Counted from the first letter of the stretch, positions 22,501 through 36,900 are shown. The stretch: 64,000 nucleotides of DNA from Juglans regia (GCF_001411555.2 NC_049905.1:22062097-22126096), one strand, 5' to 3'. Numbers and translations: made by a program. Notes: generated by a model not told the origin, from the sequence alone.

Positions 22501-24030
22501 TTGTTTCCATGAGAAATACTATGTTGGAATAGTGAAGTTCTCTGACTGCTCGAGGTTTCCCAAATCCTCAACAGTTCTAACTTAAGTAATTCATTTTTGT
22601 TGGTAGGGCTGACTAGCAGTCTTCACCATTATGTTCTGATTTATGCTCCTTTCAAGATTGAGCTTTGTTTTTAGTGACTTTTCTAGGCTAACAAAGGACC
22701 AGTCTTCACTCCCCCTCTTGTTCATTGTTGTTTCCCCATTTGGTGAGTTCCTACAATCGACTTCTATGCTATTTAAAAAATGAGCCTCCATTGCTCTCCT
22801 TTTCCACCCAATTTTCTTAGGAACCTTAGTTGCATTAACAAAGAATTTCATTAAAGAAATGTTAGTATGACTTACTGGATCAGTGTTCAAGCTGGCGTGC
22901 TTTGGAGGAGAGGTTGAAATATGATCTTTAACCATTTCAGGAGTATTGTTAGCAAGAGCCTCTATATCCCTCAATCCATGTGGTTACTCCTTTACTCCAG
23001 TATCTAGATTTGGATGGCTAACCAGATTAGTATTATATCCTTTTTGAGGATTTATAAAATCCACACAAGGAAAATATCCCTTGTTTATAATTGGAGTATT
23101 AGTATCCAGATTTTTCTCTGAGTGAACTATAGAGTCTCTAGCTATTACCTCATTTCCCACTCTGTGTGGTTGGTCGTCTTTCTCTTATGTTACTTTCCTG
23201 CTTTCACCCTTCTCAGTACTGCCTTGATAGGGATAACTTGATCATGTTTGTTCCTTATGACCCCAAAATTTTTTGCTTCCTTGTGTACTCGGGTTGGCTG
23301 AAGATGGTCTCAGTCACTAACCATACTGTGGACTCTTTGTGTTAGTTGGATAGTTTTTCTATGGAACATATCTTTCCTTTATGTTTTAGGACACCAGAGT
23401 GAAAATAGATTAAAGCCAGCCTTTCATACTTAAACTCAAACCGTAGTTGCTTTCCTCCCATGTTCAACAATCTCCCTCTTGCTAATGGTTTTGTAATATC
23501 AATATTAACTCTTATCTTTAAGAATTTCCTCCAACCAATTTCATCCTTATCTACATTTACGTTAGTACTTTACCAATTACAGAGTTTATTGTTTCTCCAA
23601 TTTCTTCTATTATAGCTATCAATGGCATATGGTGAATTTGCACCAAAAAATGTTCGTTTATGAAGCAAATGTTGTTTAGGGGTGTACACCCTTCAAACTC
23701 CTGAATACAGATCAAGAACCTATAAAAAATCCAAGGTCTTCCAAGTAATAATCTTTCCTTGTCTGTCTCATTCTGAAATATTATCCATCCTTCTGAGCTT
23801 CAAATTTTGGACAAAGTATTCTTGAAGGCTTCATTGTTTACTCTTTTTTTTCCCCCATTAAAATTAGGGCAAGAAGGCACTGTCTACATCTTAAGATTGG
23901 AGTTTTCATAGCTTTCTCCCATAGAAAAATCTCTACTTTCTCCTCTTTAGTAAGTTTTAGGCTTTCCCATAGAAAGGAGAGCTCTTCTATCATGGTGATG
24001 ACAAGAAACTCTTTAGACACAATTTAAGAG
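19600..24030 (-). pseudogene. Decayed L1-type LINE with internal deletion
   Basis: An old LINE on the minus strand, split by many stops and frame changes. From its 5' end: ORF1 N-terminus (LSFLWESLKLTKEEK near 24000-23900), DUF4283 remains (23400-23800), an ORF1 tail (22974-22591), endonuclease (22560-21924, with NDLGYKGDGFTWSN and KERLDRSLGN), then reverse transcriptase (21076-20771; 20702-20496; FADDILLF at about 20170-20200). After a LIGRSR block the sequence jumps to an RNase H terminus-like segment (NEVAHTLRKNALL at about 19690-19740) and a T-rich 3' end near 19580-19605, so the zinc finger and most of RNase H are deleted. It is clearly more diverged than the LINE at 1-3060. A 390-bp element is inserted at 21111-21500. 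Confidence 0.8.
21111..21500. mobile_element. Non-autonomous TIR element inserted in the LINE
   Basis: Flanked by perfect 8-bp repeats TTGTTACC (21103-21110 and 21501-21508). Ends are inverted: (CC)AATGTTTTGAATACCGTAC at the left, and CCACTGTTTTTAATCTCGTAC as the reverse of the right end. The interior is rich in CCGGTAC motifs. An 8-bp duplication suggests the hAT superfamily; the exact first base is uncertain by two positions. Confidence 0.7.
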
Positions 24031-24034
24031 ATGA

Positions 24035-27000
24035 TACCTTTGCTTAACGGCAAAGATTTCCACCTTACCCTTCAAGGAAGGAAATGACCATTCGAAACAC
24101 CATCAACATTTATTTGCAACTACTAGATCAATTGTGATGTCTTTTTCTTCACATTTATGAATTAAATATGCTATTGGATTTCATAACCAAGTTTTGTCTC
24201 TTTTCTTTTAGTATGGATGTGACAAATTTATTATATCTTTTTAAATATCATTGAGGATTATATCTCTAACTTCACAACTTGGCATCATCAATCAATCATG
24301 AAAATTTGCCTTTGATTATAGGATATTTGAATAATCATGTAGAAGAATGTTAAAGGCAACATAACATAAGCATGAGGTTCATGGGAATTATCATTAAGGC
24401 CATCCAGCCCATGTTTTAGAAAAACAATAATACTAGTTTTCCTTCTGCATTTTTATTGACATAGAATATTTTAAATGATTTTATATACAAATTGTTTAAA
24501 TAGTATATATTTAAGATATCACACAACAAGTATAATTAGAGATGACAATATTTATAACAAAAAACATCTTTCGCTAAACTCCTAATTGCATAATTGAAAA
24601 TTGGAATGTGCTACTTCATCAATGACTCATGAAACGTCCAATTGTGTGTGCTTGAGCGAACCAATCGTAAAACATGAGAAGCCATATTCTTTTTATAGTT
24701 TTTTATTCTAAGCAAGCTTGATATATTATATTTAACAGATAAAGGAGTATATGAACAAAGGGTAGGGAGAATCCGACAAATACTCATTCACAACTAGTAT
24801 AGTACTAAAGAAAAAAAATAGCATTGAAAACAAATAAATGTTCCCTATACTTCCTTCTCAAGGGGTAGCTGCAAAAAATGGTGATTTTTATGCAATTTGA
24901 CAAATGAATTTTAAACCCATGGCCAGAGGTAATAGTGGTTGATGTGATTATATTTTGTTCTAAAATGGCAGTTGGAGAGATCTACTTCCTCGTCTTCAAG
25001 ATCCTATGGCAAAGTAAGACAACTCTTATAATAAAAAAATCAAATAAAAACTCCAAACTCAATCGTGTTATACGTCATTGTAAAACTCTACACTCTCCTA
25101 AAGAGATACATGTGGTTTTTGTGCAGAGGCAAAGTTAAAAAAATGTGGATCGTCGAGGGACTAAAGAAGTGGGGGTGATCATCGGACACGAAGGGTTTGA
25201 GTTGCTCACTTTACCTTTTAGATATAAGAGTATTCGAACAATTAGATTACGAAAAAAGTAGTAAGACAGAGCGTGAAAATAGATGAATTACAGTTTGAGC
25301 TAACTCTGAGAGACATTGGAATCTGCATCAACACGTGGGACCCACATGCATGCTGCATTACGACCATGAAGGTCAGATTTAGAAGATCCAAGGGTGGGGA
25401 ATTTTTCAGTTTAATGTGTGTGCCCCACACACTTCGTCTATTCGAAGGATCGACGGCCTGAAAGTCTTCTTATATGGCACATGCATCTTGAAATTGGTCG
25501 AGCAGTTGTAAATTTGTCTTTTTGACCTTGGAGGAAAAGTGAAAATAAAAATAATTAAAACAACTAAAAATAATTCTATTAACATAATAAATAAACAGAG
25601 AAAGAGGATAATAAGGGATTAGGAAGGAGTAGATAGACAATAATCTTTGAGTAATGAGGATACTGTTAATGCATGGTAACTCTCCCTTTTTTTTTTTTTC
25701 AGTTTTTATTTGTTTTACTTAATTTTTTTAATGCAGTTTACTTAAATAGTAATGAACAGTAAAAAAAACTTTAGTTTACACCAAGTGAATCCCGTGCCTC
25801 TCCCTATGTCCCAATCATAGGGATTTGATTCATTACATGATAAGTGCATAATGTATATATTATAATACTCTCAAAGTAGTCATATAAAAAGATACTTTTA
25901 TGTAACAACTATCATATTTGTTTTTCTGGATATTGAACAAAAATTGACTTCATTCTTTCATGTGGTTGGCAAAACCATAATATTATAGAAAGAAATATAC
26001 TATTTACAAGTATGACATATAACACACTACTTATTGTATGATCAATTATATTCATAAAATGAGTCAAAGTACTAATACTTTTTAATGTAATTTGATATGA
26101 CATACTTCTACATTAGTAGTGCGATTGGTGCGTCAATAAAAGAGTTTACAAATAGATTTTTTTCATTATAAAGTTCTTTTAAAAAATTTGACAAGAGGGA
26201 GAAGTTACCATTTAAGAGCCTCAACAATAGATTGATCCATTTTGTGTAGGTCTGGATAGTGAGATTAGAATTTTTTATTTTAGATAAAAATTTAAAATAT
26301 TATTTTTTAATATTATTATTGTTTTGAAATTTGAAAAAGTTGAATTATTTATTATATTTTGTATGAGAATTTAAAAAAATTGTAATGATGATATTAGATG
26401 AAAATTTTGTGTCTCATTCTACTTGCCAAGCATATCCGAAATGAACATGCTTATGAGAAAAACAAGATGTAGTAGAAAAGAGACTATCTTCATCTCTACT
26501 GCATATTTTACAAACCCTAACCCACCAAAAAGAAGGAAATAAAAACTAAAACAAGGCGGAAAAAAACTAACAAAAGGATGAGAAATAAAAGAAGAAAACT
26601 TTTCATAAACAATGCTTTAAAACTCCATTAGTCCAAAACAAATCCAACTCTTACAAACATTAAATCCAAATCATCAATTATTTTCTTGCATCATTATGCA
26701 AATCCATTGCACAAAACTAATATGAACTTTCTAGTTTCTATATTATAAAGAGTAATGCTACATACAGTCGTGGAATGCGCAAACGCCGTGCAGTCGCTTT
26801 GAAAAATAGTGGGGTCCACTATTAAAAAATTAATTTTTTTTCAGGTGGGTCCCTTATTTATTCACTTTTTTCAAAGCGACTGCACGGCGACTGCACGCTC
26901 ACGACTGCAAGTATCATTTCTCTATTATAAAATGAAGCACCATTGCACAGCATATTCCAACTCATTCTGGTGTAGAACAAGGGCAATTGTTTGGGCTTTT

Positions 27001-27450
27001 TCCAAGAAAGAACATCTTACAAATAAGTTATGTATGCTTGTTTCATGCACACAATTGTGCATATTCTAGGCTTGAGTTTGTTTAGACAAACTGTCCAATA
27101 CACCAAATCTAAAACCAACCTTTGTATTTATGAGAAACTTCGTAGACATATAAACACAATATATCTTCGAACGGTGAAAAATTAACGATTTAACTAATTT
27201 TATATAAAAAAAATTTTAAAAATATAATATATAGAATCAGAATTTATTCTGCGAGAATAGATTCAAAGGATCCTACCTTAAAAGAGGTTACCCAACATTA
27301 AAAAAAAAAAAAAATCATTTACATCGAGCATTGAGAACTTAACGATAACACTTGCAGTTAGCAAATAAACTTATTTTTAATATTTTATGAAACTGAATGA
27401 AACTTTTAAAATATTAAAAAAAACATTTTCATCCATAATACTTCCTCTCC
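24035..27450. other. Gene-poor intergenic stretch
   Basis: No gene is recognisable. It contains a degenerate Tourist-like element near 26260-26440 (ATTGTTTTGAAATTTGAAAAAGTT core, shared with 33031-33233 and 42309-42494) and the MITE at 26758-26916. The rest is AT-rich with short meaningless open frames. Confidence 0.5.
26758..26916. mobile_element. MITE, family B (CAGTCG termini)
   Basis: Terminal inverted repeats: ACATACAGTCGTGG... to ...CACGACTGCAAGTAT, with subterminal TGCAGTCGCTTTGAAAAA inverted to TTTTTTCAAAGCGACTGCA. A second copy, split by another element, lies at 46660-47500. Confidence 0.75.
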
Positions 27451-27905
27451 ATTTAGCACGCGCTATCAAGGAGCGTGCACATTGATTTTAATCAAAGCCC
27501 GCCAGGACTTCACTATAAGCCTTACACGCGCTAATGGCGCGACTGAAACCCTTCCACTACCAATCTATTCTCCAGAATTGTTTTTATTTTTTTTATTTTT
27601 TTAATAGGTATTCTCTCCAGAAAATTTTAAAACCGCTAAAAACATATAATTACCATTTCCCCCCACAGAAGGAGCTCGGAAAGACACAAAACCATTTTGG
27701 TTTCTCCACCACTCTCTGTTTCTCCCGTGGGCTTCATTCTCTCTTTCTAGAACTACAGGACGAAGCGGGAGAACTGGACGAAGTTTGCTAGGGTTTACAG
27801 AGATCTATAGTTTGTGGAGTTGGGGCGAGGTTGGGAGGGATCTTGGTCTGTGAAACGGTGCGTTTGAGGGAAGAAAAAGGTGGAGGAGAGGAGGAGCAGG
27901 AGAGC

Positions 27906-30900
27906 ATGGATTCGGTCCCTTCGAACTCACATGGGAACCTGGACGAGCAGATTTCGCAGCTCATGCAGTGCAAGCCCTTGTCCGAGCAAGAGGTGCTCTT
28001 CTTCATCCTCATTCTCCTTTCTCTTATGTTTAATTTTTTCCTCTTTTTTATTTTTTTGCTTCTCTTGGTGGTTTTGATCTATCTATGGTTCGATTTCTCG
28101 CGAATATGATGGATCGGGTTTGACCCTTGGGGCTTGCGTTAGCCAGATCGGATAATTTATGGTTTTTTGCGTGCGCGCGTGATATGGGCGTGATCTGTGA
28201 GATTAGCTGAATTAGGGATTTTTGGGATCCATTTAGTGGGGAGGCTCTAGATTTATTTGTAATTGAACCAGATCCATTGTAGGATATGTGTCGAATATGG
28301 CCCTATTGGTTTCTTCGGCTTGTGTTTCAAACCACAGGCTTGCTTTAAGTATACGTAGACTGATGTTGAGATAGCACAGACCGATGAAACTGAAATTCCA
28401 TTTATTGTATAAAGTTATCGTATCTGCCGTACAAAAAACCCGAACAAGACTGGGGTTATCACAGTTTGAACTAATTTTTGTTTGTTTCTCATTAAAGAAA
28501 ATGGGAGTTCCCATTTATTCAACAGGTAGCGACCTTCCTAGAGTGGGTTTATGGTGGGAAATGTTGGTCCCTTTTTCCCTGGCGATGTGGGTTTTGGTAG
28601 GGCACATTTGGTGGGTAGACCCTGTTAATAGGTAAAATTTTAAAGTCCGAGGATCTGAAATCTAATGGAAGGGATGAATGATGTGTTCAAATTTCATCCG
28701 GTAAAATCGGCTACCGTTTGTTCCCCTATTTCCGAAGGAGGTTTGGGTATCCGAAATTTGCAGCTTTTTAATAAGACGATGTTGGGAAAATGGCTATGGA
28801 AATATCCCATAGAACATGGAGCTTTGTGGAGAACAGTTTTAGATTCAAAGTATGGTAGAGTATGGGGAGGTTGGTGCTCGAATGAGATGAGTGGATCCTA
28901 TGGGGTGGGGCTTTGGAAGGACATTAGACGTGGATGGACTAAACTTTCTAGTTTTACCTGTTTTGAGGCAGATGGCGGGCCCCAAATCAAATCCTAGCGT
29001 GACATATGGTGTGGTGACAGGGCACTTAAGGAAGCTTAGCCAAATTGGTATAGCAAGAATGATGGAAGCCTCGATTGCGGACCTCCTTGACCAATCTAAC
29101 GGCACTCCCCAATGGGATGTCACATTTCTTAGAGCTGTCCATGATTGGGAAGTTGACACAATCTCTGAATTTTACAACCTAGTCTATTCTGTCCCTATGA
29201 GGGAGGGGAGGTGAAGACAAGCTTTTTTGGTGCCCCTCGGTGAAAGCGAAGTTCACAGTACTCTCCATCTACCAATCCATCTCTATGCCTGTGGAAGAGC
29301 ATTTGTAAGACAAAGGCCGCCTTAAAGGCATCCTTTTTTGTATGGAAAACTTCTTTGGGAAAGATTCTCACTATCGACAACCTAAGGAAATGCTGAATCA
29401 TAGTCTTGGATTGGTGTTGTTTTTGTAAAAGGAGCAGAGAATCTGTCGATCATCTACTAATACATTGTGAGATTGACAGACTTTGTGGAATGACTTTTTT
29501 GATAGGATGGGTGGCTTGGGTGATGCCAAGAAGGGTGATCGACCTCTTAGCTTCATGGAGAGGTCTCCAAGGCACCTCTCATATTGCCGCGATTTGGATG
29601 GTTCCGATTTGCCTATGGTGGTGTCTTTGGAGGGAGAGGAACGAGCGAAACTTCACAAATCGTGAGCGGTCATTGGATGAATTTAGAACTTCTTTTTTAA
29701 CACCTTGTTTCAATGATCAATTGTAATTAATTTCAATGGCATGACCATTCATGAGTTTCTTGTATCACCAGAACATCACTCCTAGGCATTGCTCTTGTAT
29801 ATGACCCGTGTACTTCTGCTTTTGCCTATTCCTACAATCAATAAAATCTTATTTACCAATAAAAAAATCTAATGGAACAAAGATGTTTCATTGGAGGATG
29901 TTTTGGTGTCACACGGTAGTCTTACTTGGCTTAAGGTGGGCAAGATTCAAGCTGAGTGCAAATCTTGACAGCTGGTAGTAATCTACGAGACAGTTCAATA
30001 GCATTTCTCACCGAATGATGGGTTGCTATTGATTCTAGGGGGATAGAAGCGGGATACATCATGGTGGATATTTAGGTGATTTTGATCTCTTTACTTTTAA
30101 AGCTACTAATGGTGGTTTACTCCTGGGTCTCTGTCAGTTTTATGCAGATAAGCTGTATTTAAGCTTTTGATGGGAAAAACCGCATGACACTATTATGATC
30201 ATAAAGTCTAGGTTCATGTTGTATAAAGTTGGATATATATTATCTTTTGGACATGGAATTTAGTTCCATTGGATTTGGGTTATATTGTGTGCATTATAGA
30301 GTGTCATGAGTCAAAGACCAAAGCAGTGCGATGTCCAATACGATTGGCTATGGAATTTGATGATCTTGTAACTACTTGAAAGTTTGGGTAATGGACTTTC
30401 AGAATGTTAGATTTTGCTATCATTTTTTCAGTTATTTTCTGTCACCAATCCAAAATCATTTATCAATAATGGTGGTTAATATTTTATATTGATGTAGGTA
30501 CGGGTGCTGTGTGATAAAGCCAAGGAGATATTAATGGAAGAAAGCAATGTCCAGGTGTGGCTTTCTATCTTTTCTTTTGTGATGTCTCATTACATAATAC
30601 TGATTATTCATATATTTGCTTCATCTTACTTCATATATGTTTCAAATTGTTTATATTATACACCCCAACCTCAAGTAACAAGGATCATTAGTTATGGATT
30701 TTAGAATTATAGATGCACTTAGGTTGGTGAGGATTGTTAAAAGGCATATAAAGAGCTTCCACCAACCCATAAAGAAACAGCTTCCATTAGTAGGTTAGGT
30801 TTATTCCTTCCTGATTTATGTATTAAAAAAAAAAAAAAAAGATTCCTTCCTGATTAGAACGACCTCTAGGAAAGCGTTAGTCACATCTGCACTGTAAACC

Positions 30901-33900
30901 CAAAAAGACTGGTTGATTTGGAGTTTTACTATAATCACTTGTGAAGTGCAATTTCACCTACTAAGTTGCCAAATTTGGGAATTAGCTCTTATTACCTGTC
31001 TGGCTTAACCCCACTCTATATGACTCATTCCTTGTTCCAATGTGGGATGGGGTGTTACATACTCTTCCTCTTAGATTGTTGACATACTCTTTAATGCTTC
31101 AGTATCATATGGTTGGCTTTATTAGGTAGCGTGGATACCATATATAGCAATCCAGAGAAAGCACTAGCTACATCTATACTATAACTCCAAAAAGATTTGT
31201 CAATTTGAAGCTTCCCTAAAATCATTTATAAAGTCTAGTTTCATCTAGTAAGTAGCCAATGTGTGACTTAGCACTCATGATTATCTTTATAACCTTCTCA
31301 CTCTATGTGATTCATAGTATTGAACTAAGGTGTTATGCTAATTAATGATGGAGTTTTATTGCTCCAGTCTTGATATTTGACAAAGTTAGTATTTGATTGA
31401 CTTTTGGAAGCTCTTGTTACTGCATTATTATTTAATTGAATTTTTAACTTAAGTGGCTGAGATTAATGGCTGAAATTTCGATCTGAATTTTCCCTTTCTA
31501 CATAGAAAAGAAACTATTTGTAGCTTTACTCAAAACGTAGCTTGCGCTTTGAGGTCATTTTCCATCTTATTATGGAGATTCTTAATTCATATGTTGTGTT
31601 ATGGTAACAATTCGTTTTGTAGAACAATTGATGCGTTAGAAACTTATGATGAAATTTTGTTGGATGAGTTAGGAAAGCTTCCCTACCTACCCATCAAAAA
31701 ATTAAAAAAAAAATGTTGGTTCCCTACCTACTCTATTTTATGCCGCTTTTATGAATATTATTGATGAAAGAGACAATCCTAAAAGACCTGTTTTCTTTAA
31801 AACATGCCTTTAGTTTTTGTATTATGTTGGGTTTCCATTCTCTCTTATGTGCCAACTTTTGTGGTTAAACAATGTGGGTTCAGACTATTATCAGTGCTTA
31901 GTTATGATTTGAATGAGATTTGAATGTACAAGCATCCTTTATATTATATTGCATGATTCAATATTTGTACGTTTTCAATGGGTTTCTTGTGCTTATTGCA
32001 CTCATGCTTTGCCTTTTCTTGAATCACTGGGTTTTTTTCTTATGTTTATTTACCTGACTGCAAGTTGTAACTTCTTTTTTCCACTGCAGCCCGTTAAAAG
32101 CCCTGTTACAATTTGTGGTGATATTCATGGGCAATTCCATGATCTTGCAGAGCTTTTTCGCATTGGAGGGAAGGTATTTTTCTGACTAGGGCTGTCAACA
32201 TTCTACTCATGTTATGCTTGCTGAAGGGTATGGTGATCTGTTACTGCATGGGATTTATGAACTGGTTGGAGTTGTAATTTAACTGCTTTTGAAAATTGAA
32301 ATTCTCCAATTGGAATCTAGGTTTAATGCAATGCGTTAAGATGTTCATTGTTGCATGTGTGAGCCACGCTTCTAGAGCTGTGGAATAGCAAAACAAGAAG
32401 TTTAGAGAGTGTGGCTTGTAATGTGTCTCGTGTAAGTTTTATTTATAAAATTTAAATGCGATGTGATAATATGTAGAAGAAAATGAGAAGTATTAAAGGA
32501 AACTTAATAAAGCATGTGTATAGGAAACGATGGTCGATCTGAATGTTCCTCTAACATTCAGTGCAAGAATGCCCAATATTATTATGTGATCTAACCCTTG
32601 AAACTCCGTTATGAAAATGTTGTTCCAATAAGTTATCATGAAAGTTGTGTATATTAGAACTTCATTCTTCCTTTTAAATAAAGTGCCTTTCACCTTGATA
32701 TGCCTGGTAATTTCATTTATTCTACTGCAAATCAAGACAAGGCATGTTTGAGAGTTGAATGCTTACAAGTGCTTGATCACAGATGTAAACCCCAAGGGGT
32801 GGCATCGTGGTCCTAGGGTGACCCGTATAAACCGGACATCTTTGGTTCTAAACTCCGCATTCACACTCTTGTGGCCATCATAATGAGAAAAACCTCCCTT
32901 GAATTACCCAAGGTGTACTTGTTGGAAACTCCTTGCCTAGGGTCTATGCATCACCGGGAGTAGTCACGACTTTGTCATGTGCCAATAAAAAAACACATGG
33001 CATGTACCAGTTCTGCTCTTTTCAGTCTTAGGCCTGGTTTGGTTCACAGATCATCTCATCTCATCTCATCTCATATAATCATTACAACTTTCTCAAACTC
33101 CCACACAAAATATAATAAACAATTCAACTTTTCAAATCCCAAAACAAAAATAATATTAAAAAATAATATTCTAATAATATTTTATTCAACTTTTAACTTT
33201 TATCTCATCTCATGTGTGTAACCAAACGAGGCCTTAAGTTTCTGGTAACATTGTAAGTTGGACAGGCTTTGAGCGATCATTGTCTCTTTCATCAGTTTGG
33301 TGCCTATCTGTGCAACTTTTGGCTGTCTCAAACAAGTAGGATGAACTTGGTTGATCAAGAAGTTTGCCATCTTTACGTGTCTGGTTGTTGTCATTGTTTT
33401 CTCCACATGGATATTGAGCCTTCAGATTTTTACGGCCATAGCCTATAATTGTAATGCCAATTACTTCTGCTACTAGAGTCTCTGTGTCACCACATAGGAT
33501 ATGCATCACAAATACTGTGCTTTGACCTAATAGTTGTGTTGATGCATTTACTTTTCCCCGATAGGACATTTCATCTGTTTAAGCTATTGCATTGAGCTTT
33601 TCTTCCTGTTCCATCATTTGTCTTTTCTTGGTTTTATTTATAAGTGGACATTTACAACTATAATATCCATATTTGGTTGCATATTTTTGTTGACAGTGTC
33701 CCGATACAAATTACTTGTTCATGGGAGATTATGTTGATCGTGGCTACTATTCAGTCGAAACTGTCACTGTAAGTATAAGTTGATACTTTTTACTTTCTAG
33801 CTTTGTTAAAATTCTATGTCTTTCTAACAGTTGCTTTACTTATTAAAAAAAGTTATATTTGAAAGTTTTTTATTCTTTCTGATGTATGATGTTTTAAATT

Positions 33901-36900
33901 TTACCAACAAAGAATTTCTTGATTCTTGGGACAAAATTTATTAACTTAAGTTGAGGCCATAATATTTGAGTCAATCAATTGTTGTAGCTTCATTCATTCA
34001 CAAGGCTCTGGCTCTTGGATCTGGTTCCCCTTCCATTGTGCTGCCCCATCGCAATGGGCAGTTGAGAGGAAGAAAGAGAGAGACATGCGGGCCCCACAGG
34101 TTGCATGGGTCCTACTGGGCCCCACACCACTCTGTGTCTCTCTCTCAACTGCCCCTTGCCATTGGGCAGCACAATGACCATGGATTTTATTTTCTGGCTC
34201 TTCCTAGAAACACATTATGATTTGTAAATTTTGTTGCATATGCTGCTGGGCTTGGAATGAAGGGTTGCATTCGTTATAAAGTGACAGTATCTCTTATATT
34301 TCCTTGAATGTTGCCTATAGGGTTGCATTTGTTGAATGTACCATATATTTTTATGCAATAGTTAAGGGTCTTGTTTAATACCTATCTGGTATGTCTAAAT
34401 CCAACAAATCGGATGCTCCTCATGCTTTTTGTTTCCATTATCTAGATGTTCATTTAGCTTGGTGACATTTCTTTGAGTTGCAACTACTGTTGTAATGATT
34501 AACTCCTTTATTCAGCTACTGGTGGCCTTAAAAGTGCGTTATCCCCATCGGATTACTATTCTAAGAGGAAATCACGAAAGCCGCCAGGTAATAATAATTT
34601 GGAATTATTTTTTTAAGAATTTCTGTTTATTCTTGTTAAATGACTTCGTAATGGTTTGTTTCTATTATGCTAATAACATTATAGTAAATGCCATTGTATT
34701 GTTAGGAGCTGGTCACAAAGCTGTTGTTTTATTATAATTAGGAGGTTCATTTTGGGGTTCCGTCCATTTTCCCGTTTGGGTTGTAAGGTGTAATGCAATT
34801 TTTGTTTCACTTTTCTATGATGCGATTCTTTTGTGCCTTTTGTTATTATTCTTTTTGCAACGAGTTTTTTATGCTTATTATTGCTTTATGTTTCTCATTG
34901 CACAGATTACTCAAGTCTATGGCTTCTATGATGAGTGCCTTCGAAAGTGAGTTTCTTAATATCTTTGGTTTGCCACAAGCTCATTTTGACCTACTAATGT
35001 AATACCTGCCATCATTAGTCCTCGTGTTGCACCCCTCGTTTTACTTATGAAAAAAATACCTGCTATCATTACTTGTGACTTTAGTTCAAGTCTCTAGCTT
35101 GAGATTCTCGTGACTATCTTTTTTATTATCCGGTTTTTTCTCTTTCTTTAATTGTCCTTTTGGTACAAAGGTAAAGGGGAGAGGAATGAAGAAGGGAAGA
35201 AGGAAAATATAGACAGAATTAAGTGTTCTCATTGTTTGATAGGAGGGAAAATCAGGATGGAATTGATCATCCCTAAATTGGAAGAAATGGGATGGATTTA
35301 CCCTGCTTTGTTAAAATTTTACTTATCAAAAAAAGAAATGGGATGGATTATGTAGGGTAATGTGTTTCTACAATGATTTTTGATGGTTAATGTGTATCTA
35401 CAAATTTACGCCTCAATTCTTTAAATGATTATTTTTTGTTAAGTGTGTTAAATGTAAAAATAACTAGTTTATCTTTTCTTCTTTTTCATACTTCGATCTT
35501 TACCAGTCAAGGGAAAATGAGATCATTTTTCTTTCACTTTTTCATAGCTTGTACCAAACACGCAAGATGGGAAACCAATATCTTCCATTTTCCGTTTTAT
35601 CTATCCTCCCTATCTCTTTGGTTGGAAAGGGCTTTTCTAGGCTGTAAATGAAACACGCAAGATGGGAAACCAATATCTTCCATTTTCCGTTTTATCTATC
35701 CTCCCTATCTCTTTGGTTGGAAAAGGGCTTTTCTAGGCTGTAAATGACCCATGTTATTGGGAGAGTGGTAAATATCCATACCATTCATGCATATGCCCCT
35801 TGGTTTGAATCTGGTGTCAATTTATTTACATCCATGCTGTGGGATGCAAAATGTGTATGATACTTTTCTTACTTGTCCCAAATGACTGATATGTGCACCA
35901 ATATATTTGAGTGTGGCAGATTATTGAGAAATACATCGTGCTTTGTTCATAAACACTAAAATTCAACAGCTCAAAACTGACTTCACTTGTGGATTGACAA
36001 TTGTTTTTGGTAAATATTTTGAAAATATGCTACATTCAAGATCTGCAGCTAGTCTCTTACGTGCAATTCCTACTGCTTTCCCCAACCTTTGACCTCTTTA
36101 ATTTTGGTTGAATATTACCATTTCTGATAGTCTCTAAAGGTACTTTTGCCTTGGTTTATTTTCAGGTATGGTAATGCCAATGTTTGGAAGATCTTTACAG
36201 ATTTGTTTGACTATTTCCCGCTAACAGCATTGGTTAGTATAATTATATTTGCTATTTCCTTGATGCTTTAAATGATTGTTGTAGGGTAATGCTATCCTGC
36301 ATCTATTTCATCTGATTTGTCATGTACACTGCCGTCAGCATCATCCATTTATTATAAATGGAAGGAGAAAAATCTAGGAATATTGTAAGGAACCATTTAT
36401 ATGTAGCTGATCCATATAGCTGTGATGAAATGAAGTTTTGTTGAGCCAGAGTTGCATAGGTGATTGCTTTTGAGAAGGATTGATGCATGTATCTTTGAAG
36501 ATTTTGAAGAAGATTGATAGCTGATTCTTGCAACCTCTTCGTGATCATTGGCACTATAACATCATGGCATAATATAACTGTTATGGATTACCCTATGTCC
36601 AACTGTATTGTTATTTGTACAGTTCCCCTGTTTTATAAAAAAAAAATTGTACAGTTCCCCTGCTAGTAATGCCGAGTTATATCAGCAACAGAAGCTCTTC
36701 AATGCAAAGGAGTCGATCTCATGATCATCATGCTTTAGAAGAATATAGATTTCATATTCTTGTATGATTGCCTGGTTGATTTCAATTTATGCCTAGGCAT
36801 TTGGTTACTTATTTTTTTTTGTTGGAGCCTGTTGCTGCTTCAAAACTCGAAGTATATATTATTATTTATCTGCTCGTGCGTCATAATTTTGCATATGATT

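Noticed and set aside
33234..33569. 111-codon minus-strand frame in PP2A intron 3
   Set aside because: No recognisable domain and it starts at the edge of a MITE; intronic and antisense.
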